From Toxotes chatareus (lineage: Eukaryota > Chordata > Actinopteri > Toxotidae), in assembly GCA_016801885.1 (NCBI GenBank), contig CM028900.1:3010001-3074000 (forward strand): 64,000 nt of DNA, written 5' to 3'. This document shows, in pieces, positions 35,710 to 47,153 of this stretch. The notes under the pieces are model-generated. The model made no database searches, had not been told where the DNA came from, and saw only the letters and a list, made by a program, of their open reading frames with translations. Position numbers and translations under genes: made by a program. Position 1 is the first letter of the stretch; every line of letters starts with the position of its first letter.

Positions 35710-38700
35710 TACTGTCATTACCCTCAGTGCTTTGTGGCTCTGGTGGCAGTGCAGGTCCAGGGGTACATGTGACTTTGGGTGGTTTGTGTGTCTGCATGGG
35801 AGCAGGCAGGGGTGGAGGTGGAATGTACTTGAAGGCCTTGAGGTTGTTGATGATGTGGTTTCCGACCAGCGTGCTGCGACCGAAGGCCCGCCAGTCAACA
35901 ACCGTGATACTGAGAGGAGGATGGAGGTGTTCGTTCTCTGGCAACTCCTACAGGACAATGCACCGTTCTCCATGAGTTATCCAGGGACGCCAAGGACGTT
36001 ACATATTACACTGCATGGCCAAAAGTATGTGGACACCTGAACATTACACCCATATGTGATTGTTGAACATCTCATTCCAAACCATGGGTATTAATTTAAT
36101 AACAGCCTCCACACTTCACAAGATTTTGAAAGGATCTTCCCAAAACTGTGGCCACAAAGTCACTCTTATCTAATATATCATTGTAGGCAGGTGGTGTCCA
36201 CATACTTTTGGCTTACAGGATGCCCTAATAGTAGAATGTGTTGAATTCAGGATGTTTTGTCAAGGTGCACATTATAACATTGTATTGGTCTTACCAGCTC
36301 AATGGCATCAACCAGCATGGTGAAGTTTGGGTTGGCCTTGTACTTCTGAATGACAGAGGAGCGCAATGTTTTACCTGCACACTCTATAAAGACCTAGAGA
36401 GCGAGAGAAAGAGTTAATTATTTAATCTGTTGAGTGTTTCACCTTCTGTTTTTTCATAATCTCTGTCTTTTCAGCCTTATCCCAACTATACTTTTGTTAA
36501 AAAGGGCTATATCACGTCACATCTTAAAATATGCACCATCACAGAAACCGAACCCTAAAGTCGGACAGAGCTTGTTCAAATCTCTCGTGTTTGTGTACCT
36601 GTGGGCGATCAACAGACAGGAACTGAACCTTCTTTAGCTCCCGCAGACCCCAGAATAACACCTGGTGGATAAAAAGACAAATATAGTCAGGCTCATCTTT
36701 TACACAAGACCATAAACATTGTTATCCCACATATGCAGGTGACCAAACCTCCAGCCTGTAGGTGCTGAGAACCGGTCTGATGTTGGCAGGAACCGTGTAG
36801 ATGCCTCCTTCCTGTTCCTCTAACGGTGGCAGATCGTGATCTCCCGACTCTGAGATCTGCACAGTCAGCGCAATCAGTACTTCATTCTCAGTTCTTCATT
36901 ATTGTTTCATTGTGTTGTTATCATAATGGAAACTGATTGATTATGCAGCAGAAAAACTATGTGACTGACCTGCAGCAGTTCAAATGCAGCCAGCAGGTCT
37001 CCTCCTGGCTGGCTGCCGCAGTGCAGCGGGCTGTACTGCAGGGTTGGAGGTATGTAGGGGTCAGAGGATAACCGCACCTCGGGCACTGTTACCGTGGCTC
37101 CCAGATACTCTGCCTTCCCCTACAAATGGCAGGTTACAGGGTGAGATCAGAGAGAGGAGGTCATGTGTTCAACTAAGAGCAGCCAGATGATCGGCAGCAG
37201 TGATTAAACCAGTACCAGCGCGTCGTCGTCGTACACCTCGATGAGGATGCGTGGCGGCTCCTGCTTAATGTGCTGCAGATCTCCGCTCAGCACCAGGTGG
37301 CTCATCTGCAAACACTGATTCCATGTAGGACTGAGAGTCTGACTGATGATCTGACAACAGAACACACACAACATAAAGACACACATAAACAAATCAGATG
37401 TGACACAGGTGGAAACCACAAATCAAAGATTCATTCATTCATTCATACTGTTCCTTAGCTCAGTGGCCACATCACCACTCAGATGCACTTCAGTATGGAT
37501 ATACAGCAAGTGAACGTACATGTGCCGAACACTGCTAACACACACACACACACACACACTTACATTGGTGGTTTGGCTGTGTGAAAGGAAGGTGACGCGA
37601 GCGAAAGGATCAGACAGGCCGGAGTTGTCGGCGGCGATCAGACCACGAGCCTGATACATGTGGCACCTCAGCTGGAAATGATGCTTCTCTGGAGACACAC
37701 ATACACGCGACATTGGAGGTCTGGAGTGATTTTAAAGGACGCATTCACCGAAATCATAAAGAAAACAATGTAGTTCTCCAAAACTGGTTTCTAGTATAAC
37801 TAAATGTTCTGTTATGTAATTGTGATGTTCCAGATTTGACCGAAACCTTTGCTGTAAATTGTACAGAACTTAGAAATGATTTTGACATCTTCTTTCAGTG
37901 TCTGATTTCTGAAGCCAAAAAACTACATTTCAAAGACAAAATGACAAACGTCACCACAGAGAAAAGGGGGATTTTAATAATCAGTTTCATTCTCACCTTT
38001 GTGGATAAGGTATGTTGGAGGGCTGCTGGCATCAGAGCCCCTTGTGGCTGGACTGAATCCAGCAGGCAGGTCATCCAGCATGTGGCTGGACTCTGAACAG
38101 GTTCCGAACCACAGATACACATCCAGCTTCGCTTGGACTGACAAGCCTGCAACACGCTTCCCTGGAGGCTGCGACACACAGACATACACACACACATACT
38201 GTATCTGTTGTTCTCTCTCAGCCTTCCTCTGCTCAGAAATAGTTTAGTTCTAAGTCGTGTGTTTATGTGTTCACCTTCAGAAACAGCGTTATTATCTTGC
38301 CACAGTAGATTCCTCTGGCTTCCTCCCTGCTGGAGAACAGCAGGTCTCTGGCTCGGACCCGAGCGTACGCAACGCGCTTGTTATTGCTTAGCATCCACAC
38401 AAACACGTCTGGTACCGTGTGCTGGGGCTGCAGTGTGTGAGGGCAAAGATAGGATGTACAAGGTACAGAAAGAAAAAAGCAATGTCTTACACACAAATTG
38501 ATGTACATGAAACACACACACACAGGGTGAGTCCTGTACCTCCTCCACGAGAAAGCGTAGTCTCTGTGTGAGTTTTGTTGCGTCCTGCAGCAATTCTTTC
38601 ACACCACCAGCTTTCCTCTTCCTCTCTCCCAAGGAATAGGCCTCTCCGATCATACTCTCCTGCAACACACAGACACACACACAGCTGTGATGCCTGATTC

Positions 38701-41700
38701 CTGGACCCACACTGAGCAGAATTTTTTACATTTAAGTAAATGTTTGCAGTGTGTGTTTGTGTGTTCGTGTGTATCTCAGGTTTTCCCACCAGCTCCTGTG
38801 TACACATGGTGAGGCGTTTCTTGTCCAGCTGTGTCAGGTAACTGGACTTTAGCTCTGCTTTCAACTTGGCCTCTGCTGCTGCTATGAAACTCCTGTAGGA
38901 AAAAACACACATTTAACACACACACGTGAAAGATGAAGCTTAATGAGTCCAGAGCGACCATGGGGAGGTTTGCCCTGTCTCTACTGAACAGGAAGCCGTT
39001 GTTCAGTCATTAACAGTCACAGTGATTGTGTTAATGGATTTGTGTCCTCACTATCAACAACATTGGCAAAAACAGAAGCAGTCGATACCTGGCATCCATA
39101 CAGAATTCTTTAAGGACGATTTTCAGCTCATGCTTCGCCCCAGGATCTGACCTCTTGTGTAGCTCTGTCGCACTGGCCACACCCTCCTCCTAAAAGAAGA
39201 GAAATATTTTCTTTTACTGGGACGGCTGTGGAAAATGTCCTTAGAGTTATCAGGCAGGTTTTTGAGAGCCAGATCCTTCACAAACGTTTCATAAATCCAC
39301 GCTGCTGTAGGAGATACTATAGTTTGGATTAATTGTGGATTTTCACTATTTCAGCTACATCAGGTGAGTCACTGTACTGTTTTAAATTCCTGCACACATT
39401 GTGTAGATGCACAGATCCATAGTTTGGTCAAATTATACCAGTGATGTCGTTTGTATCTGCTGACGTATCCGGAAAAAAAAAAACACAAGAGAGATGTTTT
39501 CACACCCTCTCTAACTAATCAGTGGATTTTTCAAATTTCCATAGTGGAGCCAGAGCAGAGTGAAAATATGAAAATAACATGTCATGATATATATAGCGTG
39601 TGTGTGTTTGTGCACATACAAACAGAACAGCGATATTCTCCAGCATATTGGAGTTGTAGAGTCTGTAGGTTCTGTCCTCCCAATGACTCAGCACACTGAT
39701 ACACGGCCTCTGCTTCTCCAGGGGCAGATACATGCAGTACCTAAATGTACACACACACAAGTATACACACAATGAACTGGGGGATTTCAAGAAACACCGT
39801 ACTGCAGTGTAATGTGAACACTTCTGTTCACAGAAACTGAATGACACTTTGACTGTATCACTGACCATCAAGCTACAAGCTGAGGGAAAATAAAGCCTAA
39901 AAACCTTCTGTTCCTTTCTTATTAGATTCAACAACATTAAATATCATCTCATCTCTTTTCTTAAATGTTGATGTGACTAAACCTGCTTCCTTCGACAATG
40001 AGTGGTTTTTCTGGAGGCGTGGTGGACTTAGAGGTCAAGGCAGTGTCCTGAGGGTCTCTGGGTAAGAGGGGGGAAGACGGGGAGGTTGAAGGGGAGCTCA
40101 GAGGGGAGGAGCTGAATATGTCACTGCTGTCTGGGACGTCCAGCACTCTTCTCCTGCGAGGGACAGCAGGACTGACACTGATACTGGGCTGGCCTGCAGA
40201 CTCTAAGGAATTTCCGTAGTTACCTGAGAGAACAGATGAGGGTTTCTTCAGGTGTCACCAGCCATTTAAATACAAAACAGTAAAACTGTTTTTGTTATGT
40301 GACTATTGTATTGTGTGACTTTATTTTACATGTGATATGTGTCTACAAAAAACAAAACAAAAAAAACAACACTTGAGAAGAAGGGAAAACAGTGACAGTG
40401 GATTTGGCGACTCACCCAGGGAGAACTCGAAGCTGATTGGTCTGTCTCCAATCTTTCTGTCAATCATGGTGGCTTCAAACAATGCGCCAAACAGCAGGAA
40501 GCTCTCCTTGTCGGCATTCAGCTGGACACAGGAACATCACCATTTATTCATTCATTTACTCATGGGTACTGTAGTATTTCTAGCTGTTTGCTGTACCACA
40601 AAGGAAACTTATTTGAAACATGTATAACAACGAGTGTGATCTAACCATATAGTATTAAAAGTTTACTCCACTGTGTTTCTCTCTTACCACCGGAGGAGAC
40701 TCCACAGGCAGGACCTCTGCTCCCACAGCTTTTCCTTTGTCGTCATCAGCAGCTCCTCCTGCTGCTCCTCCCGCTCCTCCTCCTCCTGCAGCTGTCTTAC
40801 CATCCTTGCCTCCGCCTTTTCCTGCTTTAGCGTCCTTCAAGGGCTTGACCATTCGGCTGAGTTTGGACTCTGAGCCCGTCCCTCCTGACAGGATCTCCAC
40901 TGCCAGCTCCATGTAGACCCGCCCTCTGACACCAGCAAGATTTGGACAGACATTTTTGCTAATAAGTTATTTGCTAATTATTAATCTATGTTACGATGAA
41001 AATTTTTGGATAATTATCATCTTTTAAAATCAACCTGTATGACACGCCCTCTCCGATGCCCTCATTAAGTTCCACATCACCCAGTGAAAAGTTTCGGGCA
41101 GAGCCGTACAGGTTGATCCAAGCTGGGCCAAAAGTTGGTAAAAACCCTGGAGAAAGAAAGAAAGAGGGAATAAGATGAAGAGGGAATATGAGGAATAAAC
41201 AGTAATCACCACGAGACATTTGCAACCATATGATTCCTGTCTTACCTCGCTTCCCACCTCTATGTAATTCTCTTCTCCCTAAACTCTTTCTCCTTTCCCC
41301 TCACCCTCTATTCCTTCATTACTTTCTTCTCTGTTCCCATCCTTCCCCCGCCATCTCTCCTTACCTCTGTCACCATCCTGTTCGTTGGAGATGCGTTTCA
41401 GGTCTAAGTAATGGGTTCCTATGGCAACATCACTCATGCTTCCCTCATCCCAGACCTGTGAGGAGAGAGAAACCAGAATAATGTGACATTTCTACCGTGT
41501 ATAATGTACAGTGATCATACATTGAAATATGATGTATTTTTTAAGTTTAAATGAGTCAGCCCTGGCCCCTCCCACATAATAACGTTCAGACCTGGATCTT
41601 CAGTCTCTGACAGAGAGGGGGGAACATCTCTGTGAAGACAATCTGTTCGTTCCACACCGGGTCTGCTGTGGACTTCTGAGTGGATGTGCGACCCTGAGAG

Positions 41701-44700
41701 GTGAGGTAAGGAGATATGAAGACGATTTAGACTCAAACAGCTTACACTGAATTCCAAAGCATAAAATGTCCTCATACAATCCTCATACAATAGTTGACAG
41801 TTAACGCACCACTTGTTTGAAGAAGCTGACCACTACATAAGGGTCTATAAGTGCGGTGTTGTCTCCTATGAAGGCCTTGGTGACGTTGGCCATGATGCTG
41901 GAGTTGTTGCGGGGAAGGCCTTCAGCTCGATACACCTTCACACAGAATCGAGCCCAGGGTCGTTCAGAGGGAAAACCCTCTGGTATCAGCAGATTCCTGA
42001 GGAGAAGATCATCACAGCAACACACAAATATATTATATCCCAGTCAAAACTGATGAATAAAGCCTTTCAACTGCCAGCTCTACCAGTACCACCCTGAGAC
42101 AAAGTTAACTACAGCAAGATTACAAGTCTAAATCTCCACAGATAACTGCCATATGTGCTCAGTGAATTTCATGTAATCTGCCCACAGGATTTTAAAATTT
42201 ATTAAATGCCAGTGAAATTTTGTTCTAATGTTGGAGTGCGGCAAAGAGTCACTGGGTCACCAAAATAACTGGGATAAGTCCTCTAGGGACCATGAGCATT
42301 CACAAAAACGTTTTAGGTGCTCAGAGGAGGCAGAGAATTGTTTGGTCAAACGTGATCTAAAAACAGCGTGAGTGTCATCTGTATATAAAGAGATGCAATG
42401 TTCATGGCTGTAAAGTGAAATTAGGCAGTAGAAAACATTAGCAGTACATGCTAGTGCATGCTAGTGGGCATGATATAACATCACAAGTCAAAACATATTA
42501 CTGTAAAATAAAATTAATTAAAATAAATGTATTAGGGGAATCCAAAATAATGACTCATAATATTAAACTGGAACAAAAACCTATATATAGTACGTTTGCT
42601 TTTGAACTACTTATCAGGATAATTAGTTACCCTGACTCTTCTTCCACATAAATCTCTGACTAATTTTCTTTAAATGTGTCAATTTCACATACATAATAAA
42701 TATTACATATTACATAATTTCAAATATTCTATATATCTGTTGCATCGTTTTATTGAGATCTCAAATTTAAGTCCTGTATATTTGAAAGAAGAAATGTTTT
42801 GATGTTCATGACCATTTAAAATTAATAAAGAGTTCTGTAAACTCATTAGGTCTTGCATCAGTTATTAAAGTGTAGATTTCTCCTAAATGTTCAGATAAAG
42901 TGGGAATAATCCAAAACAACATTTAGGAAAAAAATTGGTATCATACTTGTCTATCTGCTCTTCAGCATCACTTGCTTTTGGACCTGGTTGCATGGCATCT
43001 CCCTTTGCTGAGACGCTGATGTCACACTTGACATAACCTTTGACCCCCGTGCTAATGTCACCAGGATTGGTCAGCATGGCCCACTTATTGACAAACTGGT
43101 GACCTGATGGAGCAAGAAGGAGGCAGGGCTTTAATCAAGCCATCACCAAAAACTGAACTTAGTGGCCGCCAGCGTGGACATGGTCGGCAGCAAGCTGTTA
43201 CCTGGCTGACTGTAGACTGTCCACACATCCAGCTTAAAGGAGCCGATACAGAAACTCCTCAGCATCTTAGAGTGCATCACCTGGAGAGAAACAGAGGAAT
43301 GGAAACACAGACAGAAAACACACAACATGCCTGAGCACAAGCTAAAACAAGGATAAAGTTTTTTATTCCAAAAATCTGAAGAACCAATCAATGACAGCTA
43401 TTTATGAACCACTCATCTGACATGTATACTCACCGTTAGCTTGATAACTTTGTCGAAGAAGACTTCTTTGTGGGCAAAGAAGTCAAACACGAAATACTAA
43501 TGGAAAGAAGAGAGGGGGATGACAGTTAGCAAACTCACACATACACAGACAGTTCGTTAGGTCATCTTAATTTATTCTGACCTCATTGTAAAAGGGAGCG
43601 TTGGTTCCTTCTTTGACTGTTGTCTGTTTCTTCTCATCACCAATTTCAATCACCACACTGGGGTCAATGTTTTCCCCCACCAGCTGTCGAGCCTCTGTGA
43701 TGTTAATGGCAATCTATAAGACAGACAAAAAAAAATGTGACAAGGATTTCATCAAGATTTAGTTGTAATTAGGCCTAAAAAAGACTCCACATATTACTGA
43801 CATGTCTCATACTGCAGAACAGTGCATTGTTATTGTTATTGTTACTGTTACTGTTATTTTGTGCATATTTTCCTCCATATAAAATATTTTATATTAATTT
43901 TAGATAATTCAAATGCTGATGTACATTTAATCTTGCAGTTAAAACAATATAAAACCCAAATATGAACCATTACTGTGTGCATGTTACCTGGAAGCTCTGT
44001 GGTTTTCCTTCACTGTCCTGGATGCGAGTTTTGAGTTTAGACCTGAGGAAGTTATCATAAATAACAGTTTATTAGTGAGCTGCTGTAAATATACAATAAA
44101 CTGTCAAGTGCTGATTTATACTTTTAATACTGTATACAGTTTAGTGTGCAAACGTATTTCCTACCTCTTATTGTGTGGTTTTATTCTGGATCTGACTGCA
44201 GAGGTTCCTGGTTGATTCTCAGGGTTTTCTCCTTCCAGCAGAGGAGACTCTTCAGAAAGCACCTCTGCCTCATTGTCTGCAGACATAGACACAGAAATAC
44301 ACACACACACACACACACATGCACTGACTTTATTTTGCATGTAAGAGAAATGAAATCAATAAAACCCAATAGAAATAATCTCAAAGACCCATCTAACTAA
44401 ACCTACTGTGTGAGATTGTGTGCAGAAAATGTTCAAACCACAGAAGAAAGCGACCATCTTAAAACCAGATGTTTATGAGCACAGACAGTTACATCCTGTG
44501 ATGAATGATTTTTTGTGTTTTCCTGGAAAACCTGAATTACTCATAATGATTGTGACTGTATACACACTCTGTCCAGTATTCAACATGTGACTGTTTGACA
44601 AAGGTTAGTCTCACGCACAGTGATATAACAGGGATAATTACTCTACTGTACACTGTAAATACAGCTACGAATGTGAGAGTGTGTGTGCGTGTGTGTGTTT

Positions 44701-47153
44701 GTTTTCCAGGCCTTACCCACGGCTCCCTTGTTTGCCAGGACCAGGTCTGTGTTGACTTTCTTCTTCTTCTTCATTTTCAGGCCAAACATCATCTTGGCCT
44801 TTCTGCTCACAGAAGAGTACGACTTTCACTTAATCGCGTCTTATTTTCAACAATCATCTGTTACAAAGGACATATGTAACCACAATGCAGCCAGTAAGTA
44901 TTAGTAGAGTTGCATACAAGGCCGACTTAGCTTTAAATGTGTTTGCGGGTTTATACATCCAAACTGGGTCAGTACCCTGGGCTCAGTCAACATGAATATC
45001 ACTTGCTGACGACCAGACTAAAGCCAACCTCCCTAAGATGAAGGCAGCTGCAGTTCAGACCTTGTAGTTTGTTACCTGAGAAGATATCAAGTGTCTTCTG
45101 ATGTCGGTGGGTCAGAGGCCGACTTAGGCCTAATATTTAGACAATTCTTTGTTTGTTTTCATTTTCCAATTCAATTTCACAATACAGCTCACAACTTTTT
45201 ATTGTCAGCGTTCAGGTTCAGCAGACAGAGTTGTGCCATTTACCTCATTTTACAGGAGATCAGAAACTACATTGTGGAAGTGGAAATAATTTAAATAATT
45301 CTGATTAATTGCAAACCAAGAAACAGTCTCAGAACAGAACAGCTGAACAGTTAGGTTTCTTCATCTTCTTTGTTTTGTTCACGCTCAAAGATGGATAAAC
45401 TATCATGTTATGTCACTGGCATGAAAATGTGTCAACACAAACACCAGCTTTGCTGATGGAACTGAATTGTAATCAATTTTTATACCACAAATTTATTATT
45501 GTTTTTTATATAATACAGCAGTGATAATGTCCTTTTAAGGACCAATGGAATCTCACTGCTACCAGATTAAGTGCCCATCATGCTGACTTTAGTCCTCAGT
45601 TCGTCTTTTTTTTTTTTTGCTTAGCTTAACTAACATGACTTACATGAGTAAGACACCAAGCTGAGTTAGATGTCTATGTGTGTATATAACATTTTTTGCC
45701 GGTAAACTGAAAACAGGAAAAAATATACTTTTAACTGAAATCTTATGCGTAAATGCTAAGATTGCTAAATGTAACACAGGTACCATTTAAAATTGTCAGT
45801 TTGCTGGAATGAAATATTTAAAAAAGACAATGCTTTTAACCGAAACTGCTCACCGCCGCTGGGTTGCAGGACTCTCAAAAGGATCCATTCTGCTTAAGTC
45901 CAGAGAAGTTTCCTTTTTCTACTAACAGTCAACAAGAAGGTTCAGGACCTTCACTTTACAACAGAAAACGAAGTTCTGCTTCAATGAATTACATCTGGTA
46001 GCTTCTCTGATCAAAGCTAAACAGTACAGCACACTATCATCACCCACTGTTCTGGATTAGAGGTCCTGGGTAACTTCCTGTGCCAAATTATCTTCTCTGC
46101 TCAACCAAATTTGCTGCCTCTTTACAGCCTTTCCTTCTCTAGAAGTGCCCTTATCATTTGACATGACTCTACAGTAAATAAAGACTTATCCAAACATCCT
46201 TCAGCTCATTCTAAAGAACAACCTCACTCTCTACACCTGCCTCCTCATGCCCAAATAAATGAACTCAACCCAGTCTCAGCTTTAAATACTGCGCTCATGG
46301 ATTAAACCTGACTGTCCAGCTCATCTTCTTCCTCCTTGTTCTAAAGAAAATATTTTAATCCTATTTCTCCCCATGTTTAACTAGCTGTGGTTCCAGTGGC
46401 TCAGTTTCTTTAGAGTGCTGTGTTGGTTTGTGGTTTAGGTAAAGGGACCTGCCCTCCTTACCCCATTTACATGCTACTGACATGTTTGAAAAAGCAGTGC
46501 ACATCACTGTCTACAGTCACCTTCACTGTCAAAGTGTTGTCATGAGAGGAACTGAAGTATTTATAACAGCATGAAGTATTAAAATATGACTGACTTGTGC
46601 AGGCTGCAGGGGGATGGAGATGAGAGAGGAAGAGCAGGTCCTGCTCACCCTGCACAGGACAGGATTACTCTTACGTCCCTGTGCAGTTCAACACAAACAA
46701 AAATTGAGCCAATGGGTTTCACTGATATCACAGTGAAACCCACTGGCTCAATTTAACAACACAAACCCAGCAAAGCAATCTCAGTTTTTGGACCTCAGTT
46801 TTTCTAAAGCCATGGTGCATGGCTAGCGCAGTAGGCAATACAAGGGAAAGGCTATGCTGTGTGTGTCGTTACACATATTTGATTGGCCAGTGTGTACTGA
46901 CAGATGACGCTGAATTTGGTTGCAGAAAAAGTTGAACCAGGTTAAAAAAAAATTGCCAAAACTGTTGCTGTATCAGCACAGTGGTCTCACTATGAATGCA
47001 TTTTTTTTTTAACATTTTGTTGTGGTAATCAAACCACATGTGTGAGCACAGTCTGAGACTTAACATTCCTTCAGTTTAGGTTAGAAGATTTAAAAAAAAA
47101 AAAAAAAGTAAGCATTGCACAGAGCAGGTCTCCTACCTCGGTTTGGGATCCAT
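26765..47153 (-). CDS. fer1l6: Fer-1-like protein 6 (type II ferlin), complete
   Basis: 46 coding exons on the minus strand add up to 5619 nt, 1872 aa plus stop; human FER1L6 is about this size. Every junction is in phase. Order: Lys-rich N-terminus (FGLKMKKKKK), first C2 (about 91-190), a second C2 (about 250-365), FerB region (GFLPTFGPAWINLYGSAR, about 361-477), C2 (about 850-985), C2 (about 987-1150), basic linker, C2 (about 1338-1535), C2 (about 1613-1780) and one membrane segment (YIIIALVLLITVLFLALLFY, about 1838-1860) with a very short lumenal tail. It lacks DysF domains and the first otoferlin-type C2, as expected for FER1L6. Ferlins are tail-anchored membrane-fusion and trafficking proteins; FER1L6 is linked to muscle development in fish. 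The exon list is given in the block entries that follow. Confidence 0.95.
27321..27991. mobile_element. Non-autonomous hAT-like element with nested SINE-like insert
   Basis: Begins CAGTGGTGGAATGTAAC and continues with GTACTTCGTTACTGTACTTG, a very common fish repeat end. The right side carries the complementary ACTTTTACTTAAGTACTAAG, but the terminal CCACCACTG is missing, apparently lost next to the (TG)n at 28010. In the middle (about 27690-27850) a different sequence with CCCTGAGCAAGGCACC and GGGTAAAATGCAGAG looks like a nested SINE. Lies in the intron between fer1l6 exons 45 and 44. Confidence 0.6.
28005..28058. repeat. (TG)n/(TGCG)n microsatellite next to the exon-44 donor
   Basis: Alternating GCGTGCGTGTGTGTG ends about four bases from the 5' splice site of fer1l6 exon 44 (donor GTGCAT on the minus strand). 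Confidence 0.85.
28493..29500 (-). pseudogene. Degenerate hAT (Charlie/GTF2IRD2-like) transposase relic
   Basis: The left end reads CAGTGATCATCAACTGGCGG, then CCCGCGGGC, a typical hAT terminal sequence. On the minus strand, broken frames show DPFTVSPGGDFSANAV and WDEASVQSELVDLQA. A C-terminal dimerisation segment follows, SALSKMNSIKTRERNRLWNQ, ending at a stop codon at 28992-28994. Frameshifts and stops separate the pieces, so it is a fossil. It sits in the intron between fer1l6 exons 43 and 42 in the same orientation as the host gene. The right terminal repeat was not found. Confidence 0.7.
30072..30839. mobile_element. Complete non-autonomous hAT element (768 bp)
   Basis: Terminal inverted repeats CAGGGGCGGGCTGG (30072-30085) and CCAGCCCGCCCCTG (30826-30839) match over 14 bases. 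The element is flanked by a perfect 8-bp target duplication, TCAACGCT, at 30064-30071 and 30840-30847. The inside carries TGCG and TGAC microsatellites and no transposase. It lies in the fer1l6 intron between exons 42 and 41. The clean ends suggest a fairly recent insertion. Confidence 0.92.
35649..35708. repeat. (CA)n microsatellite adjoining the exon-28 donor
   Basis: About 29 CA units. On the transcribed strand it is (TG)n, starting about 13 bases into the intron, right after GTAATGACAGTAA. Confidence 0.95.
36018..36212. mobile_element. Tc1/mariner-type MITE
   Basis: Perfect 20-base inverted repeats GCCAAAAGTATGTGGACACC (36018-36037) and its complement (36193-36212) enclose about 155 bp without coding potential. 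This end sequence is typical of short Tc1-like elements in fish. It lies in the intron between fer1l6 exons 28 and 27. The outer limits, including a TA duplication, are uncertain. Confidence 0.85.
36970..39189 (-). other. fer1l6: fer1l6 exons 17-24: helical linker and third C2
   Basis: Exons 39089-39189, 38790-38892, 38540-38659, 38275-38427, 37997-38168, 37564-37688, 37216-37350 and 36970-37119. The helical part ends in PDVFVWMLSNNKRVAYARV. The C2 domain has MYQARGLIAADNSGLSDPF with calcium-loop aspartates, then SQTLSPTWNQ, and closes with LIEVYDDDAL. This is the canonical ferlin C2 arrangement. Confidence 0.85.
37537..37560. repeat. (AC)n microsatellite at the exon-22 donor
   Basis: On the minus strand the intron begins GTAAG followed immediately by (TG)n, so the repeat overlaps the intronic part of the 5' splice site. 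Confidence 0.85.
39620..41996 (-). other. fer1l6: fer1l6 exons 9-16: second C2, FerB and Ser/Pro linker
   Basis: Exons 41810-41996, 41592-41693, 41365-41455, 41035-41146, 40688-40925, 40416-40521, 39983-40223 and 39620-39740. The C2 contains RPWARFCVKVYRAEGLP and ADPVWNEQIVF. The FerB-type segment is GFLPTFGPAWINLYGSAR. Exon 13 carries a Gly/Ala-rich insert. Exon 15 is Ser/Pro-rich (SSSPLSSPSTSPSSP) and probably disordered. Exon 16 holds YLPLEKQRPC and HWEDRTYRLYNSNMLE, a well-conserved ferlin stretch. Confidence 0.85.
44803..47136 (-). other. fer1l6 intron 1, no further gene seen
   Basis: A 2.3-kb intron between the 17-nt coding exon 1 and exon 2. It contains the hairpin at 46701-46754 and otherwise AT-rich sequence. 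Confidence 0.6.
46701..46754. repeat. Near-perfect 24-bp inverted repeat (hairpin)
   Basis: AAATTGAGCCAATGGGTTTC plus ACTG (46701-46724), a 6-base loop (ATATCA), then the complement (46731-46754) with a single mismatch. It lies in fer1l6 intron 1. It could be a solo MITE or a hairpin in the nascent transcript. Confidence 0.85.

Larger units (their letters stand above)
33672..36856 (-). other. fer1l6: fer1l6 exons 25-33: fourth C2 and basic linker
   Basis: Exons 36749-36856, 36599-36661, 36295-36393, 35722-35947, 35308-35438, 35089-35211, 34958-35003, 34383-34427 and 33672-33754. The C2 reads VLFWGLRELKKVQFLSVDRP and then VVDWRAFGRSTLVG. The linker is Pro-rich, then strongly basic (STKRRRRTIADESAE) with IDWWSKYYASVEKQ. 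Exons 31 and 32 are tiny (46 and 45 nt) but in phase; they are the likeliest to be alternatively spliced. Confidence 0.8.
42947..47153 (-). other. fer1l6: fer1l6 exons 1-8: N-terminus and first C2 domain
   Basis: Coding exons 47137-47153, 44717-44802, 44165-44276, 43988-44042, 43582-43713, 43434-43496, 43202-43280 and 42947-43103. The first exon encodes MDPKPR (the last codon split across the intron), joining in phase to KAKMMFGLKMKKKKK. An alternative start is the ATG pair in exon 2, giving MMFGLK, where human FER1L6 begins. The C2 core reads IAINITEARQLVGENIDP, with a Lys-rich loop (GDEKKQTTVKEG). Intron 1 (44803-47136) holds a hairpin and no recognised exon. Confidence 0.85.
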
